Shown: positions 6,046 through 8,686 of the stretch, piece after piece
Layout of the letters: each line of letters starts with the position of its first letter
Position numbering within the stretch: position 1 is the first letter of the stretch
Source of the DNA: Bacteroidia bacterium
Lineage (GTDB): Bacteria > Bacteroidota > Bacteroidia > Bacteroidales > BM523
Direction: 5' to 3'
Length of the DNA: 8,686 nucleotides
Assembly: GCA_016209245.1 (NCBI GenBank)
Contig: JACQWN010000509.1
Span: 1-8,686 of the forward strand
Made by a program: the position numbers and the translations under genes
The notes under the pieces: generated by a model
Told to the model about the DNA's origin: nothing
Seen by the model: the letters and a program-made list of their open reading frames with translations, nothing else
Database searches by the model: none

Positions 6046-8686
6046 TCATTCTTCAATCCCATAAATTTCCTTTTCTTCTTCACTCAACTCATAAACCTCA
6101 CCCCGAACTTTTTCTTTGTTTATTTTATCTAATACCATTTCAACCGAAACGGGGGTTAAGCGGGCGGTGTGGTCATTTGAGCAGGATAATATATATTTAC
6201 CATCTGAAGAAAATTTCACTTTATTGATAGCAGCTTTATGGCTTGGCATTAGCATTATTTCCTTTCCTTCTAAATCCCATATCCGGGCAGAAAAATCGTT
6301 GGAACCACTTACAATGTACTTACTGTCCGGCGAGAAATTGGCGTCGTTGATAGCGTCGCTATGACCTGTGCAGCTTACCGGTTGGTAATCATTTGGAGGG
6401 ACTCCGCTTTCTAAGTTCCAGATTTGGAGTATGTTGTTTTGATCTGCTGTAAGAAACCGACTGTTATCTGGTGCAAAACGCAATAAAGTGAATTGAGAAT
6501 CGTTGGTGAACAGATACACGGGTTTTGCCTGCTGCTTGTTGCTGACAATATCATTAAAATTCCAGATTTGCATAGCGCTGTCTTCGGTTGCGGTGACCAT
6601 CCACCTGTCATCTTCGGAAAAACCGAGTGTGACGATTTGCTTGTTCAGGTCAATTTTATTTGTCGCCTTATATAATAAGGTATCATTCTGGTCGTCTTTT
6701 TTCCCTGATACAGTCGGATTTTTTGCCTTCCAGATATTCAGAACGCTGTCCATACCGATGGTGTAAAGGTATTTCCCCGATTCTGTAGTGAAACCTGCGG
6801 AGGTTACGTCTTTAAATTCCTGGAGCTTTGCACCGGCGGTGTCGAAGAGGGTGGCTTTGTTGTCATCTGCCCACCATAAGATTAAACTATTTAACGCTAA
6901 GTCAATATTATGATACAAACCATGAGTAACAATCTTTTTTATTTCTTGACCATTATATGACCATATCCGTGCACTTTGATCATATGATCCAGTTACTAAC
7001 ATTTTGTTATTTAGAAATTCTGAAAAATTTACAGCATAATGTTCATGTCCATTTAGAATGCCTACAAGTCTTCCTCCTTTCTCCCACAATCTTGAAGTAT
7101 AATCAAATCCAGCAGTAGCAATATAATTCCCTTCGGGAGAAAAGTTTACATCTTCTAAGTATCCTGTATGCCCTTTGAACACAGGATTTTCGAGAGGTTC
7201 GATATTCCAGATACGTGCTGTGCCGTCGGCTGAAGCGGTTACGACCTGTTTGCCATCAGGTGAGAAATTTGCAGATAATACTTGTGATGTGTGACCTTTA
7301 AATACCATCAACTCTGTGCCGTTTAAATCCCAGAGGCGGGCGGTGCCGTCGTCGCAGGCAGAGACTATGAATTTTCCGTCAGGGGAGAATTTTACTGACC
7401 AAGGCCCACTTGTATGTCCTCTTAAAACATGCAACTCTTCACCATTAAAATTCCAAAGCCGTAAAGTTAAATCTTCAGAAAAAGTTACTATATATTTGCA
7501 ATCTACTGAAATGTCCGTTCTATAAACATTTTCTGTATGCCCTTTTAATTCTTTTATTAATCCTTTATTAATGTTCCAAATTCTTGCCGTTTTATCTGCA
7601 CTTGAAGTTATAATGTATTTTATATCTTTTGAAATGCATAAATCAGTAATTAATGCAAAATGTCCAACATATTCATTAATAACTTTCCCTTCCAAATTCC
7701 ACAAATAAGCCGTTTTCCCTGCAATTGTAGCAATAGTTTTTCCATCTGGTGAAAAGATTGCCTTTGTAACCGGTGCTTTTCCGGTGGTTTTGAAGAGGAT
7801 GCGGATTGCGGGTTCCTGGGGGAGAAACGCACGGCTGTGCATCTGTACATCATTAGCGACGGTGACGGGCGTTTCGGCTTGGCTCAATGCCTGGGGATTG
7901 AAGAGATAGAGGCGGGCGGTGCTGTCGGAGGAGGCGGTAAGAAGCCCCACACCCGACCCCTCCCCGAAGGGAAGGGGAGTTGGACTAAAACAGGCAGAGC
8001 TGACAGGACCGTTATGTTTCAGTATGGCAAGGCATTTGCCTTCTAAATCCCAGAGGCGAGCGGTGCTGTCGGAGGAGGCAGTAACTATATATTTATTATC
8101 AGGTGAAAAATTTAATGCATCAGGATTAGGACCATGTGCACCTCTATGTCCTTTTAGTGTTGCTATTTTGTTATTATTTTGAGCATCCCAAATAAAACCT
8201 ATTTCATCTGCTGTTAATGTACCTATATATTTCCCATTAGTTGAATATTTAGCGCATGTACAACCACCACCTGTATGCCCCTCCAGCTTCTTATAAAATG
8301 GCATTTCCCCGTAGGCGCTCATAATGACCTGTTTAGCGAGTGGTGTTTGTTCTATGTTGTATGCTTGCTCTGCGAGGCGGAAGGCGAGGGTGGGGTCTTT
8401 TTCGAGGGTCATGTATGCTTTGGTGGCTATACTGTTGGAATGGGCGGTGCGCTCTATTTCCCGCTTCAGGTTCATAGCCCAGACAAGTGCAATGGCAGTT
8501 GCCACAAGCAGGACGGAGATGGTTGCGACAATGGTTTTTTTAATACGGTTGAGGCGGTTCAGGTTGATGCGGCTGGTTTTGAGATAGGCCTGCATGTCGC
8601 TGAAATGCTGCCGGATATCTACAGAGACATGCCGAGGCATGTCTGTACTGGCCTCCATGCCGGAATCATAATACCTGCCGAGCCAG
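6046..8686 (-). CDS. STAND-type transmembrane WD40 protein, N-terminus beyond window (879 aa visible)
   Basis: The frame is open to the right edge, so the Met at 8658 is internal; the nine residues before it (WLGRYYDSG) resemble the region after the NTPase of the complete paralogue (AWIRRY). Numbering from that Met, a basic stretch (28-41) leads into one transmembrane segment (42-62). A helical linker containing KDPTLAFRLAEQAY (87-100) matches DVDPTLSFRLAEEAY of the paralogue. About 16 WD40 blades (125-833) follow, and a tail (841-870) with RGEVYELSEEEKEIYGI. Blades 2, 5-10, 15 and 16 are canonical; 11-14 are degenerate with long loops. Blade 3 carries an in-frame GC-rich palindromic insert (227-240) and then a 40-residue loop. 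An nSTAND1 NTPase is expected upstream but is not visible. It would be a membrane-anchored sensor and the first visible gene of the cluster. Stretches of high and low GC alternate along the blades. The architecture is secure; the ligand is unknown. Confidence 0.93.
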   Translation of the reverse strand, partial: WLGRYYDSGMEASTDMPRHVSVDIRQHFSDMQAYLKTSRINLNRLNRIKKTIVATISVLLVATAIALVWAMNLKREIERTAHSNSIATKAYMTLEKDPTLAFRLAEQAYNIEQTPLAKQVIMSAYGEMPFYKKLEGHTGGGCTCAKYSTNGKYIGTLTADEIGFIWDAQNNNKIATLKGHRGAHGPNPDALNFSPDNKYIVTASSDSTARLWDLEGKCLAILKHNGPVSSACFSPTPLPFGEGSGVGLLTASSDSTARLYLFNPQALSQAETPVTVANDVQMHSRAFLPQEPAIRILFKTTGKAPVTKAIFSPDGKTIATIAGKTAYLWNLEGKVINEYVGHFALITDLCISKDIKYIITSSADKTARIWNINKGLIKELKGHTENVYRTDISVDCKYIVTFSEDLTLRLWNFNGEELHVLRGHTSGPWSVKFSPDGKFIVSACDDGTARLWDLNGTELMVFKGHTSQVLSANFSPDGKQVVTASADGTARIWNIEPLENPVFKGHTGYLEDVNFSPEGNYIATAGFDYTSRLWEKGGRLVGILNGHEHYAVNFSEFLNNKMLVTGSYDQSARIWSYNGQEIKKIVTHGLYHNIDLALNSLILWWADDNKATLFDTAGAKLQEFKDVTSAGFTTESGKYLYTIGMDSVLNIWKAKNPTVSGKKDDQNDTLLYKATNKIDLNKQIVTLGFSEDDRWMVTATEDSAMQIWNFNDIVSNKQQAKPVYLFTNDSQFTLLRFAPDNSRFLTADQNNILQIWNLESGVPPNDYQPVSCTGHSDAINDANFSPDSKYIVSGSNDFSARIWDLEGKEIMLMPSHKAAINKVKFSSDGKYILSCSNDHTARLTPVSVEMVLDKINKEKVRGEVYELSEEEKEIYGIEE
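7939..7980 (-). repeat. GC-rich palindromic element inserted in frame in a WD40 blade
   Basis: A 42-nt GC-rich stretch encodes TPLPFGEGSGVGLL where other blades have a six-residue DNKYIV-type turn and strand. Its core (7957-7977) is a near-perfect inverted repeat: arms of 9 nt (CCCCTTCCC and GGGGAGGGG on the minus strand, one G-T wobble) with a 3-nt loop. The sequence resembles the dispersed 'ctccccttc...ggggaggggtcggg' repeats that I recall from Bacteroidota intergenic regions; that likeness is from memory, not from a search. The flanking WD40 sequence (FSP before, TASSDSTARL after) is intact, so the reading frame survived. The exact ends of the element are uncertain by a few bases. Confidence 0.75.

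Noticed and set aside
7957..7977. Hairpin as a transcription terminator
   Set aside because: It lies inside an intact reading frame and is not followed by a T-run on the transcribed strand.
7909..8084. Diversity-generating retroelement variable repeat
   Set aside because: The two differences between the repeated segments are not at adenine-specific sites in a C-terminal repeat, and no reverse transcriptase or template repeat is visible.
7837..8182. Plus-strand ORFs across the GC-rich blade region
   Set aside because: Their Gly/Pro-rich translation comes from the palindromic element and GC-rich blades read in the wrong strand.
8658..8658. Met at 8658 as the true start of the right-hand gene
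   Set aside because: The frame is open through the window edge, and the residues before it align with the region after the NTPase in the paralogue, so the gene is cut by the window.

Overview
The window is AT-rich and all its genes lie on the minus strand, so transcription runs from the right edge to the left. Nothing in it is a taxonomic marker. Long nSTAND1-WD40 proteins, weak ribosome binding sites, intergenic 8-bp satellite-like repeats and a 'CTCCCC...GGGGAGGGG' palindromic element suggest an environmental Bacteroidota genome. That assignment is an inference.

Layout in transcription order: (1) a STAND-type protein entering from beyond position 8686 and ending at 6046, of which only the transmembrane segment, the helical linker and about 16 WD40 blades are visible; (2) a 274-bp intergenic stretch (5772-6045) largely built of two kinds of 8-bp tandem repeat; (3) a 495-aa protein (5771-4284) with an N-terminal TIR domain and two further TIR-like Rossmann domains; (4) a 76-bp AT-rich gap; (5) a complete 1344-aa nSTAND1 NTPase-transmembrane-WD40 protein (4207-173) with about 16 blades; (6) a 17-unit, 11-bp tandem array (1-187) that begins inside the last codons of that gene and runs to the left edge.

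The two large proteins share the same architecture and a conserved 30-residue C-terminal tail, so they are paralogues flanking a multi-TIR protein. By analogy with NLR/STAND immune proteins, the propellers would sense, the NTPase would switch or oligomerise, and the TIR protein would act as effector or adaptor. The order and strand fit a signalling or conflict cassette, but no substrate, ligand or defence phenotype can be read from the sequence.

Two repeat events affect coding sequence. A GC-rich palindromic element sits in frame inside one WD40 blade of the partial gene, and the 11-bp array has apparently rewritten the last four codons and the stop of the complete gene.
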